This document shows positions 25,059 through 33,555 of a stretch of 64,000 nt of DNA, in pieces. Below the pieces are notes generated by a model. That model was not told the origin of the DNA, searched no databases, and saw only the letters and a list, made by a program, of their open reading frames with translations. This DNA comes from Candidatus Binatia bacterium. Lineage in GTDB: Bacteria; Desulfobacterota; Binatia; UBA12015. A program made the translations under genes and the position numbers. Position 1 is the first letter of the stretch. Each line of letters opens with the position of its first letter. The stretch spans positions 62,001 through 126,000 of the forward strand of contig JAQWRY010000052.1 in assembly GCA_029243485.1 (NCBI GenBank). Direction: 5' to 3'.

Positions 25059-26009
25059 ATGGCGACACGCGTGACTACGAACGCACCCGCCTCCACCTAC
25101 GATCCCACCATCCTTCGATGGGAGATGCTCACGAAGCGGCGCTTCGACGAAATCGATCGAGCGAACGCCATCGTACTCGTCACGTGCTCTCCGCTCGAAG
25201 TCCACGGGCCGCATGTTTCCGAGCGACATCGCGACCGAGAGATCCTGGAGCTCCCGTACATCTTCGCGGCAAGCGATCCGCTCCCCCACCCCGGCTCTCT
25301 CTTTTTCCATCCACAGACGACCGTGAAGGTTCTGGTCGACCTCGGTCGCTCCCTCGCAGCCCAGGGATTCAAGAACGTCTTCGTGTCGAACTTCCACGGG
25401 AGCCCGCGTCACTTTCTGTCGATTGAGAAGGCCTGCGACAAGGTGACTCGCGAGCGCGAGATCAACATGGCGTGCATTTTTTCAATTCTGATCACACGCC
25501 TCACCGGGGGCGGCTCCGAACTCTACGACGCGCTCGGCGACCTTCCCGGCGTCGAGAAGGAAAATCTCGTGGGCGACGCCCACGGTGGCCTGGTCGAAAC
25601 GTCCCAGCTGCTCGCCCTTCACCCCGAGTGGGTCGAGCGGGACTACGGCGCCCTGCCGCGGCGAACCGTCGACCTCTGGCTCGACGAGCAGGGGCAAGCG
25701 AAACCGGCCGCGGAACGAGGAAAACCCCCGGGCCTCCTGGCCATGGTGAGATCCTTCCAGGCCGGCCTCGCCTTCTTTCGTGCCGATACCTACGCCGGTG
25801 CGCCCGGGGCCGCATCCCCCGAACTCGGGCACCAGATTCTCGACACCCTATCCAAACATGGAGGCGATACCGTCAGCGAGATTCTCGACGGCAAGCTCCC
25901 GCCGCAGCAGTGGCATTCGCCCCTCTGGCCCAAGCGCTTTCTCTTCACGAACACGCTCATGGTCCGGCTCTTCAATCGGCTCCTCCGGATTCCGGACGGG
26001 ATCGCCTGA
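25059..26009 (+). CDS. Creatininase-family metal-dependent amidohydrolase
   Basis: This protein of about 316 aa starts at ATG 25059; an in-frame ATG at 25005 lies inside the terminator stem and is unlikely. The family metal ligands are visible: Glu and His in CSPLEVHGPH, an Asp shortly after, His in VSNFHGSPRH, and Glu in DAHGGLVETSQLL. Creatininase-family enzymes open cyclic amides (creatinine, or FAPy intermediates in riboflavin/F420 synthesis), but this divergent member cannot be assigned a substrate. The C-terminal 60 residues (LPPQQWHSPLWPKR) extend beyond the usual fold. It lies 27 bases upstream of the monooxygenase gene. Confidence 0.8.
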   Translation: MATRVTTNAPASTYDPTILRWEMLTKRRFDEIDRANAIVLVTCSPLEVHGPHVSERHRDREILELPYIFAASDPLPHPGSLFFHPQTTVKVLVDLGRSLAAQGFKNVFVSNFHGSPRHFLSIEKACDKVTREREINMACIFSILITRLTGGGSELYDALGDLPGVEKENLVGDAHGGLVETSQLLALHPEWVERDYGALPRRTVDLWLDEQGQAKPAAERGKPPGLLAMVRSFQAGLAFFRADTYAGAPGAASPELGHQILDTLSKHGGDTVSEILDGKLPPQQWHSPLWPKRFLFTNTLMVRLFNRLLRIPDGIA

Positions 26010-26036
26010 GCCGATCTCGATTGTTAGACGACCCGC

Positions 26037-27539
26037 ATGCCTGGGGCCCGTTCCGACTCAACGACCATCGCGATTCTGGGCGCGGGCCTCTCGGGTATCT
26101 GTCTCGGCATCCAGCTCAAGAAGGCCGGCATCAATTCCTTCACGATTTTCGAGAAATCGGGTGGCGTCGGCGGCACCTGGCGAGACAACAGCTATCCGGG
26201 TGCGGCGTGCGACGTACCCTCGATGTTCTACTCGTTCTCGTTCGAGGTGAAGACCGATTGGTCGAGGATCTTCGCTCAGCAACCGGAGATCCTCGAGTAC
26301 GTCGAGTACTGCACGGACAAATACGGGCTTCGGCCTCACATCCGCTTTGACACCGAAATCGAATCGGCGCGATTCGATGAGGCGTCCGAAACCTGGAGCC
26401 TCCGCACGGCCTCGGGCGAAGAACACGTGGCGCGAATCCTCGCGAGTGGCGTCGGACAGCTGAACCGCCCGTTCTCCCCGGAGATCCCCGGGCTCGATCG
26501 ATTCAACGGCACAGCGTTCCACTCGGCCCGGTGGAACCACGACCATGACCTCGCAGGACGAGAGGTCGCGATCGTGGGCAACGGCGCGAGTGCCGTCCAG
26601 ATCATTCCGGAGATCGCGAAGGAGACGAAGCGGCTCGACATCTACCAGCGCAGTGCGAACTGGCTGGTCCGCCGGAACGACCGCCCCTACTCCGAGAAAC
26701 AGAAGTCACGCTTCGCGAAGTATCCGATCCTCCCTCGTCTCCAACGGGCGCTCATTTGGAGCCTCCTCGAACTACGCTGGCCGGCGTTCTCGGGGAACGA
26801 CTTCTGGCAAAGGCAGATGAAGAAGATGTCTCTCGACTTGCTCGAGAACATCGTGACCGATGCCAACCTGCGTCGCGCACTAACGCCCGACTATCCCGTC
26901 GGCTGCAAGCGCATCCTCATCTCGGACGACTACTACGAGACACTCGTCCGCGACGACGTGGACGTGATCACCAACCCGATCGCCGAGGTCCTCCCCGACG
27001 GTATCCGCACCGAGGACGGCCGGATTCGAAAAGCGGATACACTCATCCTCGCGACCGGCTTCCGCACGACCGAGTTCCTCCAACCCATGGACATCCGCGG
27101 GCGCGGCGGCCTCCCCCTGAACGAGGCATGGCAGAACGGCGCCGAAGCGTACCTCGGTCTCGTGCTCCCGGACTTTCCCAACTTCTTCATGATGTACGGC
27201 CCCAATACCAACCTGGGTCACAACTCGATCATCCTCATGATCGAGTGCCAGGTGCGCTACATCATGCAGTGCATCGAACGGCTCCGTGGAAGCGACCTGT
27301 CGCGGCTGGAGATCCAGCGCGACGCGATGAATCGCTGGAGCGAAGAGTGTCAGGGCGCACTGCGGAAATCTGTCTGGGCCACCGGCTGCGATAGCTGGTA
27401 CAAGCAGACGGACGGACGCATCACGAACAACTGGCCGTACGGCACGATCGCCTATTGGTGGCGAACGCGCCGACCCCAGTTCAACGATTTCGAGGAGCAT
27501 TCGTGGAGCGAAACGCGCTCATCGCATCCATCGTCCTGA
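26037..27539 (+). CDS. Baeyer-Villiger-type flavin monooxygenase
   Basis: This 500-aa class B flavoprotein monooxygenase begins with AILGAGLSGICLGIQLKKAG for FAD binding, followed by GGVGGTWRDNSYPGAACDVP. The BVMO fingerprint is FNGTAFHSARWNHD, and the NADPH-binding motif VAIVGNGASAVQIIPEIA follows it. The C-terminal region contains YGPNTNLGHNSIILMIE. These enzymes insert oxygen next to a ketone using NADPH and O2, turning cyclic ketones or steroid-type ketones into lactones or esters. Its 3' end overlaps the following SGNH-like gene by 37 bases. Confidence 0.9.
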   Translation: MPGARSDSTTIAILGAGLSGICLGIQLKKAGINSFTIFEKSGGVGGTWRDNSYPGAACDVPSMFYSFSFEVKTDWSRIFAQQPEILEYVEYCTDKYGLRPHIRFDTEIESARFDEASETWSLRTASGEEHVARILASGVGQLNRPFSPEIPGLDRFNGTAFHSARWNHDHDLAGREVAIVGNGASAVQIIPEIAKETKRLDIYQRSANWLVRRNDRPYSEKQKSRFAKYPILPRLQRALIWSLLELRWPAFSGNDFWQRQMKKMSLDLLENIVTDANLRRALTPDYPVGCKRILISDDYYETLVRDDVDVITNPIAEVLPDGIRTEDGRIRKADTLILATGFRTTEFLQPMDIRGRGGLPLNEAWQNGAEAYLGLVLPDFPNFFMMYGPNTNLGHNSIILMIECQVRYIMQCIERLRGSDLSRLEIQRDAMNRWSEECQGALRKSVWATGCDSWYKQTDGRITNNWPYGTIAYWWRTRRPQFNDFEEHSWSETRSSHPSS

Positions 27540-28180
27540 ACGTCTTCCTATTCGCCAGTGTCCTGGGGCTGAGCTACGGCTGGCCGCTGTTCATTCACGT
27601 GAAGCAGGTCCTTCCGAAGCGGGAGCGCTACGTGAGCTTTTTCGCCGGAGCCCCGGCGAAGAGCGACGACATCGTGTTCGTGGGCGACGCCATCACGAAT
27701 GAAGGGCGCTGGTCCGAGCTCTTTCCAGGCGCCCCGGTCAAGAACCGTGGCATTGATGGCGACACGACCGAGGATGTGGCCTTCCGAATCGGCCAAGTCG
27801 CCGCCGGCAAGCCCGCCAAGGTCTTCCTGATGATCGGCGGCGGCGATGCCGAAGCCGAGAAGACCGTCGAGGAGACCGCCGCCAGCTACGCCGCGATCCT
27901 CGATCGTCTCGAAGCCGACACGCCGGACAGCCAGGTCTTCGTCCAATCCATCCTGCCGCGTTCGGTCGAGTCCTGGCCGAGCATCGAGAAACGCAACTTG
28001 GCCATCCAAAAGGTCGCCTCCGAGCACGGCGCCCACTACATCGACCTCGTCCCCCTCTTCGCCGCCGAAAACGACGCAATCCGCGGAGACCTCTCCAATG
28101 ACAACGCCCACCTCCTCGGCCCCGGCTACGAAGTCTGGCGCAACGCCATCACCCCCCAGGTAGGAGGGGACGTTGGTTAG
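27503..28180 (+). CDS. SGNH-hydrolase-like protein without the catalytic serine
   Basis: This protein of about 225 aa starts at GTG 27503 with GGAG just upstream, inside the end of the monooxygenase gene. It has an N-terminal membrane anchor (IASIVLNVFLFASVLGL) and an SGNH fold. Block I reads FVGDAITNEGRW where active enzymes have GDS, so the nucleophile is Ala. Block II is NRGIDGDTT, block III reads MIGGGDAE instead of GTND, and block V DNAHLLGPGYEVW keeps the Asp and His. With Ser and Asn missing it is unlikely to hydrolyse esters. The last codons (GGDVG and the stop) come from the left arm of the palindrome. Confidence 0.75.
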   Translation: MERNALIASIVLNVFLFASVLGLSYGWPLFIHVKQVLPKRERYVSFFAGAPAKSDDIVFVGDAITNEGRWSELFPGAPVKNRGIDGDTTEDVAFRIGQVAAGKPAKVFLMIGGGDAEAEKTVEETAASYAAILDRLEADTPDSQVFVQSILPRSVESWPSIEKRNLAIQKVASEHGAHYIDLVPLFAAENDAIRGDLSNDNAHLLGPGYEVWRNAITPQVGGDVG

Positions 28181-28278
28181 TCTCGCGGTTTTTGTTTAGT
28201 CGCGATAGAACTTCGGTCGGGCCAAGAGCAATCAGTGGTTGCGACTAAACAAAAACCGCGAGACTAACCAACGTCCCC
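28166..28278. repeat. Perfect 38-bp inverted repeat with a 37-bp spacer
   Basis: The left arm 28166-28203 (GGGGACGTTGGTTAGTCTCG and on to GTTTAGTCGC) is exactly reverse-complementary to 28241-28278. The arms are AT-richer than the surroundings and include a TTTTTG run. The left arm supplies the last codons and stop of the SGNH-like gene, and the right arm supplies the last codons and stop of the convergent EF-hand gene. The element could be a small transposon-derived palindrome (REP/MITE-like, mobilised by a Y1 transposase) that now acts as a two-way terminator. No target-site duplication is obvious. Confidence 0.9.
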
Positions 28279-28790
28279 GTCCTGCGACGCTTCGGATGGT
28301 CGGGGGTAAGGGGCAGTATGGCCGAATCGTCGCCGCGGGTGGCGGCGACCTGGAGGGTTCGCTCCGAGTCCGTGCGACCGAAGAGGCTGGTGCGCAGGTG
28401 AAGCGCGTCCTCGGCTGAGTCCAACTTGAACCGTCCCATCACGACGAGGTGCGTAGACGGCTCGCCTGCGTGATCGTCACCTGGGTTGATCAACAAGCCC
28501 TGCAAGGGACGCCGACCGGCGTCGTTCGTCAACTCGAGGCGCTCCTCTACCTGCGCCGAGATGTCTCGGTAGTGCGAGGCGAACTCGGCTCTGCTCAAGC
28601 GGCCATCGTCGTCGTCATCGACGCCGGTGAAGGCCGCAACCGGGACGGACAAGACGACGAAAGCGCCGCCTTCGACGATGTTGATCGTGTCCCGCTGCTC
28701 GACCATCAGATGCGCGTGCGAGCAGAGCGGTGCGCAGAGGACGAACATCGAGAGCGCCGCAAGAACAGCGTCGATTCGTGTGGTTACCAT
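28245..28790 (-). CDS. Secreted EF-hand-like calcium-binding protein
   Basis: This 181-aa protein starts at ATG 28790 with AGGAGAGA upstream. A signal peptide (AVLAALSMFVLCAPLCSHA) is followed by a small domain with VDDDDDGRLSRAEF, a canonical EF-hand loop pattern. The rest has beta-strand character and no recognised family. The C-terminus GTLVSLAVFV is encoded by the palindromic repeat, so the original end may have been longer or different. It lies 41 bases downstream of the YHYH protein gene on the same strand and is probably in one operon with it. Confidence 0.65.
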   Translation of the reverse strand: MVTTRIDAVLAALSMFVLCAPLCSHAHLMVEQRDTINIVEGGAFVVLSVPVAAFTGVDDDDDGRLSRAEFASHYRDISAQVEERLELTNDAGRRPLQGLLINPGDDHAGEPSTHLVVMGRFKLDSAEDALHLRTSLFGRTDSERTLQVAATRGDDSAILPLTPDHPKRRRTGTLVSLAVFV

Positions 28791-28831
28791 GGTCTCTCCT
28801 CTTGGGTCTCGACTGCGTCGCTCGATGCGGG

Positions 28832-29854
28832 TCACGCCGAGGGAGGTCCGCCGGCGCCTCCGCCATCGATGGCCGTGCCCTTCACGCAGCGTTGGCCGAA
28901 CGGGAACGAGTCCGTCAGGTAGTAGTGATAGATGCCGTCGGGAAACTCCGGTGTGACGCCTGTGCGACCATTGCACTCATCGAGATCGCCGCTTCCCGCA
29001 ACATACTCGTAGTCCTGCGTGAAGGCACCGCGAGGGTAGATGCTGACGTCCGGTCGACCGGCATTCGGCGTGCTCTTCAAGGCGTAGCTACTGGTGAGGA
29101 TCGTGATCGCGGAGCTCGCGTCGGCCGCGACGGCGTAGCCGTATCGGGCATAGATCGGGAAACCATCGGTCGCCCACCCGACCAGCGTCACAGCCTCGCC
29201 CTTGCCGTGCTTCTCGAGGTAGCCCTCGGGAATGCCGTGGTAATGGTACTGCCCCGTCGGCTGAACGTGTCCGTTGCTTCTGTCGTTGCCGAAGTCGAAC
29301 GAGTTCTCACCCACCGCCTCCATTCGCCACCCACCGCCGTTGCCGATCGCCGCGCAGTCGCCGTCATCGGTACAGGTGCCCGCCGTTCCGACCTCGAATT
29401 TCACGCCGTTGAGCGCGTAGGCGACGGTCATGGTGGCGGCACCCGTCTCGCTCGCGATCTCCGGCGACAACGGGAAGTCCACCTCGATGTTCTGGGTGCT
29501 GATCGCGGTCGGATTGTTCGCGTTCGGGAACGTCCCGACCTCGTGGTCGGGAAGGCCGTTGGCGGACAGCGAGCGGAGGTCGTCCGAGCAGAACCAGTCG
29601 GCCGTACTGGTGTCCTGGACCGACTCGTCGGCGTTCTCGACGGTCTGGCTGTACTCGCAGAGTACATCGGCGGTGGTTCCAGTGCCGTCCGTCGGCTCTA
29701 CGGGTGTCTCGACCGTAGGTTCGTCGGTTCCCCCGTCCGCCGAATCTGATCCGGCCGCGCCCACTTCCGAACCGCCGCCGGAGCCGCCTCCACAACCGAG
29801 AAGGGTCAGGGTGCCAAAGATCAATAGAAGTCGCTGAATCTCGTTCCGTCGCAT
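28832..29854 (-). CDS. YHYH-domain lipoprotein
   Basis: This 340-aa exported lipoprotein starts at ATG 29854, preceded by GAGAGGAA. The lipobox LTLLGC (Cys near residue 21) is followed by a Gly/Ser/Thr-rich linker to about residue 65. The main domain carries the family motif TGQYHYHGIPEGY plus LVGWATDGFPIYARYGY and DGIYHYYLTDSFPFGQRC, which define YHYH proteins. The conserved His and Tyr clusters suggest metal binding. Its function is not established; YHYH proteins are common in marine and soil bacteria and often lie beside EF-hand or secreted proteins, as here. Confidence 0.85.
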   Translation of the reverse strand: MRRNEIQRLLLIFGTLTLLGCGGGSGGGSEVGAAGSDSADGGTDEPTVETPVEPTDGTGTTADVLCEYSQTVENADESVQDTSTADWFCSDDLRSLSANGLPDHEVGTFPNANNPTAISTQNIEVDFPLSPEIASETGAATMTVAYALNGVKFEVGTAGTCTDDGDCAAIGNGGGWRMEAVGENSFDFGNDRSNGHVQPTGQYHYHGIPEGYLEKHGKGEAVTLVGWATDGFPIYARYGYAVAADASSAITILTSSYALKSTPNAGRPDVSIYPRGAFTQDYEYVAGSGDLDECNGRTGVTPEFPDGIYHYYLTDSFPFGQRCVKGTAIDGGGAGGPPSA

Positions 29855-30153
29855 GAGATCTCGTTCCTCTCCGGGTTGCCCGCGGGCAAGGTTGGACGGA
29901 CGGAATCGCAGGAACCATGCCACCCGCAAAACGACCGGATTGCGGGACCCGGACGTCTCGCGGCTGCGAAAATCGCAGCCGGGTATGCGGGCTCCGCAGT
30001 CGACGATTACGTGACCAACGGCCCTCGAACTCCCGCCGACCCCGAGCCGCTCGCGCCGGGTGAATCAGCCTCTCCGCACCCCGAGCCCGGCCGACAGCCC
30101 GCCCATCAGGGCCGCTTGATCCGAGACCGATCGACGACCTAGGTTCGGGACCC
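29855..30153. promoter_or_regulatory. Divergent spacer with a perfect hairpin
   Basis: This 299-base gap separates the YHYH gene (minus) from the PhlG-like gene (plus). It holds the perfect inverted repeat CGGCTGCGA-AAA-TCGCAGCCG at 29961-29981, a strong hairpin or a dyad operator. No convincing small gene is present in any frame. A clear promoter pair was not found. Confidence 0.45.
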
Positions 30154-30795
30154 ATGCATCCGAATGACATGCCTCGATTGCTCGAGCCCGGCTATCTGGA
30201 CCTCGAGACCGGAATCCGCGAACTCGAAGACGGGACCGTCCTCGTCGCCGCCCTCACCTCCATGGCGGGAGTCACCGCCGAAATGGTCCGGTGGTGGTTC
30301 GCCGACTTTCTCGCAACGACGGAGCACTACAAGTGGTGGCATCCAGTCGATCACCATTGGATGGACTGGGAGCACAAGGCCCCCGGTGAGATCGTCGGGG
30401 CACACCACCTCGTTGAGGAGACCATCGGCGGCATTCGGCAAAAGCTGCGGATCGAGTTCCTCGACCCAACCGAGATCTTCCGCGCGGATCGCCTCGTCTC
30501 GTTCGATGGGGTCGCGATCCCCGCCCGCTCGGGCCCGCTCGACGGCCCCTTGAGCTTCGCCCGGATGTGTCACGTCGTGCGCAACCAACCGTGGGGCGCG
30601 GAGATGCGCAGCCGCTTCTGGCTCGGTGTCGTCGAGAGCCGCGACGGAACGGACGTTCCCGACCTCCGCGGCCCCGACGGCAAGCTCCCCATTCCGCCCG
30701 AGCTCCCGGCCGGGCTGCAGCGGCACTGCTCGGAGGAGATGAGTTACCTCGCCGCCTTTCTACCCGAGCTCTACCGACGCGAAACCGGCACCTGA
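30154..30795 (+). CDS. DAPG hydrolase (PhlG)-like protein
   Basis: This 213-aa protein resembles the PhlG fold of 2,4-diacetylphloroglucinol hydrolase, a zinc enzyme of the Bet v1-like superfamily that cleaves a carbon-carbon bond. Typical segments are EMVRWWFADF, EHYKWWHPVDHHWMDW with a His-x-x-x-His arrangement, GEIVGAHHLVEETIGG with a candidate Glu ligand, and a late HCSEEMSYLAAFLPELY. It is shorter than PhlG (about 290 aa) and the substrate is probably different. It stands alone between divergent and convergent neighbours. Confidence 0.65.
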   Translation: MHPNDMPRLLEPGYLDLETGIRELEDGTVLVAALTSMAGVTAEMVRWWFADFLATTEHYKWWHPVDHHWMDWEHKAPGEIVGAHHLVEETIGGIRQKLRIEFLDPTEIFRADRLVSFDGVAIPARSGPLDGPLSFARMCHVVRNQPWGAEMRSRFWLGVVESRDGTDVPDLRGPDGKLPIPPELPAGLQRHCSEEMSYLAAFLPELYRRETGT

Positions 30796-30889
30796 GCGCG
30801 ATTACAAGACCCGGCCACAGCGCACGTTGCGTCGGGCTAGATCACGACCCTCCGCACGAGGAGACCCGTGGTCTCAGACAGCCAAGCCC

Positions 30890-32251
30890 CTACCCCGACC
30901 CGGGCTCGCGATCCAACAATCTCTGTGGGATGGGCGCCCCCGTCATCAGCTCTCGGAGTGCGTATCCGTCGGTACTGAACGGCAGCCACAGGAGCTCGAT
31001 CGGCAGGCCCTCCACCGATTCCGCCAAGGCCGGGCGCGCCGCGCCGCGGACCGCTTCGTCCGCGATCCCGACGGCAATGAAGCGGGCGAGAGCGCGTGCG
31101 TCTTCTTCGTCGAGCGCGCACCCAACGAGCCCCGACGGGATGTCGTCCGCTCGTGGGATGGTGGACGCCTGCCGCGTGAGCCGCGCGCCCAGATCGAAGA
31201 GCGCCTTCACACGCCGGCATCGAAAGGCGGGCGCGAAGATGGCGGCTCCCTCCAGGCCGCCCACACGCCACACCGGCAGATGGCAAGCGACGTCGCCCTC
31301 CCCGTTCGCGACGCCGAAAGAGATGGGGTCGAGGCGATCTCCGCGCGCAAGCCATCCTCGCTCACACGACGAACACTGGAAGAGGATGTCATCGGGCCGC
31401 AACGGTAGATCCCACCCGCAATTCGGGCAGACGAGCGCGCGAAATCCCAACGTGCGGGTACGACGCCGGGCGCCTGTTCCGAGCGCCGTGACGAGATCCG
31501 GCTCGGCGTCGTCGCAGAGAATCTTTCCCGACACACCATCGACGACCGCAACTGCCTCGGTCGACCCGACATTGATCGGAACCATCCAAAACGGGAAGTA
31601 CACCATCTGAAGGACGACGCGCAGAAGCTCGCGACTCCGCACGTCTCCGCCACCGTCCCCGACCGCTCTTTCTCGCGCAGAGCGTGGCGTGAGATCCGCC
31701 GAGACGACGACCGCTTCGCCTGTCGTCTCACGATCGAAGAGTCGGAGCCCGAGTGCCGCCGGCCGAACTCCCAGCGAATGTGGAACGACGGACGTCTCAC
31801 GCGCCACGAAATTTCGCTCGAGAACTCGGCTCGTAAAGCGGGGACTGGCGTCGTCGCCCTCTAGCGCAACGTCCATCGCCTCTTTGGAGCCAGGCACCGG
31901 CACACCGAGGAAGGCGGACATATCGCGTACGTTCTGGCGACGGCTACGCTCGGAATCCCCTCGCTGCCAAGCGATCTCCTCGGCGGTGAGGCGGTAATAC
32001 GGGACCAGATACAGCGTACCACCCCCGACGTGGGCGGCTTGCCGGTCGGCCGGCAAACTAAACCGCACGAGCGACCGTGCGTCAGACTCGGCGATGCGAG
32101 CGGGAATCGTGTAGCTCAGCACCTGTCGGCGCCCGGTGATGAGCAACTGCGACCGACAGTGCGCACATCGGATCGCGCGCGCTGCGTCGTCGAAGTCGAG
32201 CGGCGCACCGCAGGTCGGGCACTCGGTCGAAACGACAGCGGTCGTGGTCAC
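30890..32251 (-). CDS. Zinc-ribbon protein coupled to an SPFH protein
   Basis: This 453-aa protein starts at GTG 32251, which overlaps the stop of the SPFH gene (GTGA). Its N-terminal ribbon CPTCGAPLDFDDAARAIRC and CxxC resembles TFIIB-type ribbons. A second ribbon, CPNCGWDLPLRPDDILFQC and CSSC, sits near residue 285. Between them is a long beta-rich part with a hydrophobic stretch VVLQMVYFPFWMVPINV. The C-terminal part is mixed helix and strand. In Bacillus, ydj genes pair an SPFH/zinc-ribbon protein with a second zinc-ribbon membrane protein in envelope stress; this pair may play a comparable role, which is inference. Confidence 0.65.
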   Translation of the reverse strand: MTTTAVVSTECPTCGAPLDFDDAARAIRCAHCRSQLLITGRRQVLSYTIPARIAESDARSLVRFSLPADRQAAHVGGGTLYLVPYYRLTAEEIAWQRGDSERSRRQNVRDMSAFLGVPVPGSKEAMDVALEGDDASPRFTSRVLERNFVARETSVVPHSLGVRPAALGLRLFDRETTGEAVVVSADLTPRSARERAVGDGGGDVRSRELLRVVLQMVYFPFWMVPINVGSTEAVAVVDGVSGKILCDDAEPDLVTALGTGARRRTRTLGFRALVCPNCGWDLPLRPDDILFQCSSCERGWLARGDRLDPISFGVANGEGDVACHLPVWRVGGLEGAAIFAPAFRCRRVKALFDLGARLTRQASTIPRADDIPSGLVGCALDEEDARALARFIAVGIADEAVRGAARPALAESVEGLPIELLWLPFSTDGYALRELMTGAPIPQRLLDREPGSG

Positions 32252-33429
32252 GGGGCCGCGGCGGGCGGGGCTCCGGCCGCAACGACACGCTCGCCGCAGT
32301 GGAAGCAGAAACGCGTTCGGGGCGGCAACACCGTCGAGCACTTCACGCACCGCAAGACCATGCCGAGATCCAGGCCACACGAGGAACAGAATCGAGCCTG
32401 TGCCGTCACGTTCTTCTCACAACGCGTGCAGCGCAGAACGGTGACCATCTGGTGGCCGCAGTGGGCGCAGAAGCGACTATCGACCGTGACGTCACCGTGG
32501 CACTCGGGGCAGTGCACGACGCCGCGGGAGAGCGAGCCCTGGTCGGCGAGAAGCTCACCGCTTCGCGAGTGAAGCAGCATGCCGGGGAGCATCATTCCCA
32601 GCCCGGCGCCCATTCCGAGCCCCATTCCGGTTCCGGCGCCATCGGCGCCACCGCCGCCGTTGCCACCCCCACTGCCGCCGGCCGCGTCCCCCAGGGCGGT
32701 CGCGGCCTTGAACTTGAGGAACTCGTCCAGGTTCCCCGCTGCGGCCATGCCGGCTCGGGAGTCGATGACGCGCTGAACATCCTCGGGAGGGGTGATGCGG
32801 TTGATCAGCAGATCAACCAGTTCCGCACCGTACTTCCCGAAGTCCGTCTCGAGCCGACCGCGCACTTGGGTCGCCATCTCGTCGTACTGCTGCGGGAGAT
32901 CGAGGAGTGCCTCGACCTTCTCGCCGAGGAAGTCGTTCAAGCGCGACACAATCAACTCGCGAAGGTAGTCCTCGATCGAACCCGTCGTATAGGAGCCCTG
33001 CGTGCCCACCAGTGTATTCACGAACAGGAGAGGCTCGGTGACCCGCATCGTAAAGGCGCCGAATGCCCGGAGTCGAATCAGCCCGAGTTCTCGGTCGCGG
33101 AAGGCGACGGGATCCTTCGTGCCCCAGCGGAGATTGGTGAACACCTTCAGGTTCACGAAGTAGACCTCGGCGCGGAACGGACTCGTGAAGCCCCAGGGCA
33201 GCGAGAGGACCTTCGTGAGGATCGGAAGGTTCATGCTGCTGAGCGTGTGCCGGCCCGGACCGAGGACGTCCAAGCCCCGTCCGTTCTTGAAGAAAATCGC
33301 CGCCTGGCTGTCGCGCACGACCAACTGCGCACCGAACTTCGTTTCGCCCGAGCCCAACTCCGGGACGCGGTGAACGATCTCTTCGCCGGTGTCATCGAGC
33401 CATTCGATGACCTCCATGAACTGAGACAT
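32248..33429 (-). CDS. SPFH-domain protein with C-terminal triple zinc ribbon (YdjI-like)
   Basis: This 393-aa protein has an SPFH (flotillin-like) domain at about residues 25-230 with LVVRDSQAAIFFKNGRGLDV and GPGRHTLSS near its start, as in YdjI/virion-core-protein-like bacterial homologues. A Gly/Met-rich linker follows (about 250-300). The C-terminus has three consecutive CxxC...CxxC ribbons: CPECHGDVTVDSRFCAHC, CTRCEKNVTAQARFCSSC and CVKCSTVLPPRTRFCFHC. SPFH proteins form oligomeric membrane rafts or scaffolds. The next gene overlaps by 4 bases, so the two products are made together. Confidence 0.85.
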   Translation of the reverse strand: MSQFMEVIEWLDDTGEEIVHRVPELGSGETKFGAQLVVRDSQAAIFFKNGRGLDVLGPGRHTLSSMNLPILTKVLSLPWGFTSPFRAEVYFVNLKVFTNLRWGTKDPVAFRDRELGLIRLRAFGAFTMRVTEPLLFVNTLVGTQGSYTTGSIEDYLRELIVSRLNDFLGEKVEALLDLPQQYDEMATQVRGRLETDFGKYGAELVDLLINRITPPEDVQRVIDSRAGMAAAGNLDEFLKFKAATALGDAAGGSGGGNGGGGADGAGTGMGLGMGAGLGMMLPGMLLHSRSGELLADQGSLSRGVVHCPECHGDVTVDSRFCAHCGHQMVTVLRCTRCEKNVTAQARFCSSCGLDLGMVLRCVKCSTVLPPRTRFCFHCGERVVAAGAPPAAAP

Positions 33430-33532
33430 TTGGGACTCCTCTCCTCCTCAGGACATCGGTTCGGAACCGGAAATCCTTGATCTCTCGGCGGGGGTAAAAC
33501 TCTTACGCAAGAAACGGCGTTCGGATGTCGAT

Positions 33533-33547
33533 ATCTCCTAAGGAGAT
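33533..33547. promoter_or_regulatory. Palindrome covering the histidine kinase ribosome site
   Basis: The 15-base perfect palindrome ATCTCCTAAGGAGAT includes the GGAG that precedes the TTG start of the kinase gene at 33556. In the mRNA it has too little loop to fold alone, but as DNA it is a dyad and could be a protein-binding site. It may simply be chance around a ribosome site. Confidence 0.35.
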
Positions 33548-33555
33548 CGACACCT

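Noticed and set aside
29876-30142. An 88-codon frame in the YHYH/PhlG-like spacer
   Set aside because: Pro/Arg-rich, without ribosome site, and interrupts the dyad; treated as non-coding.
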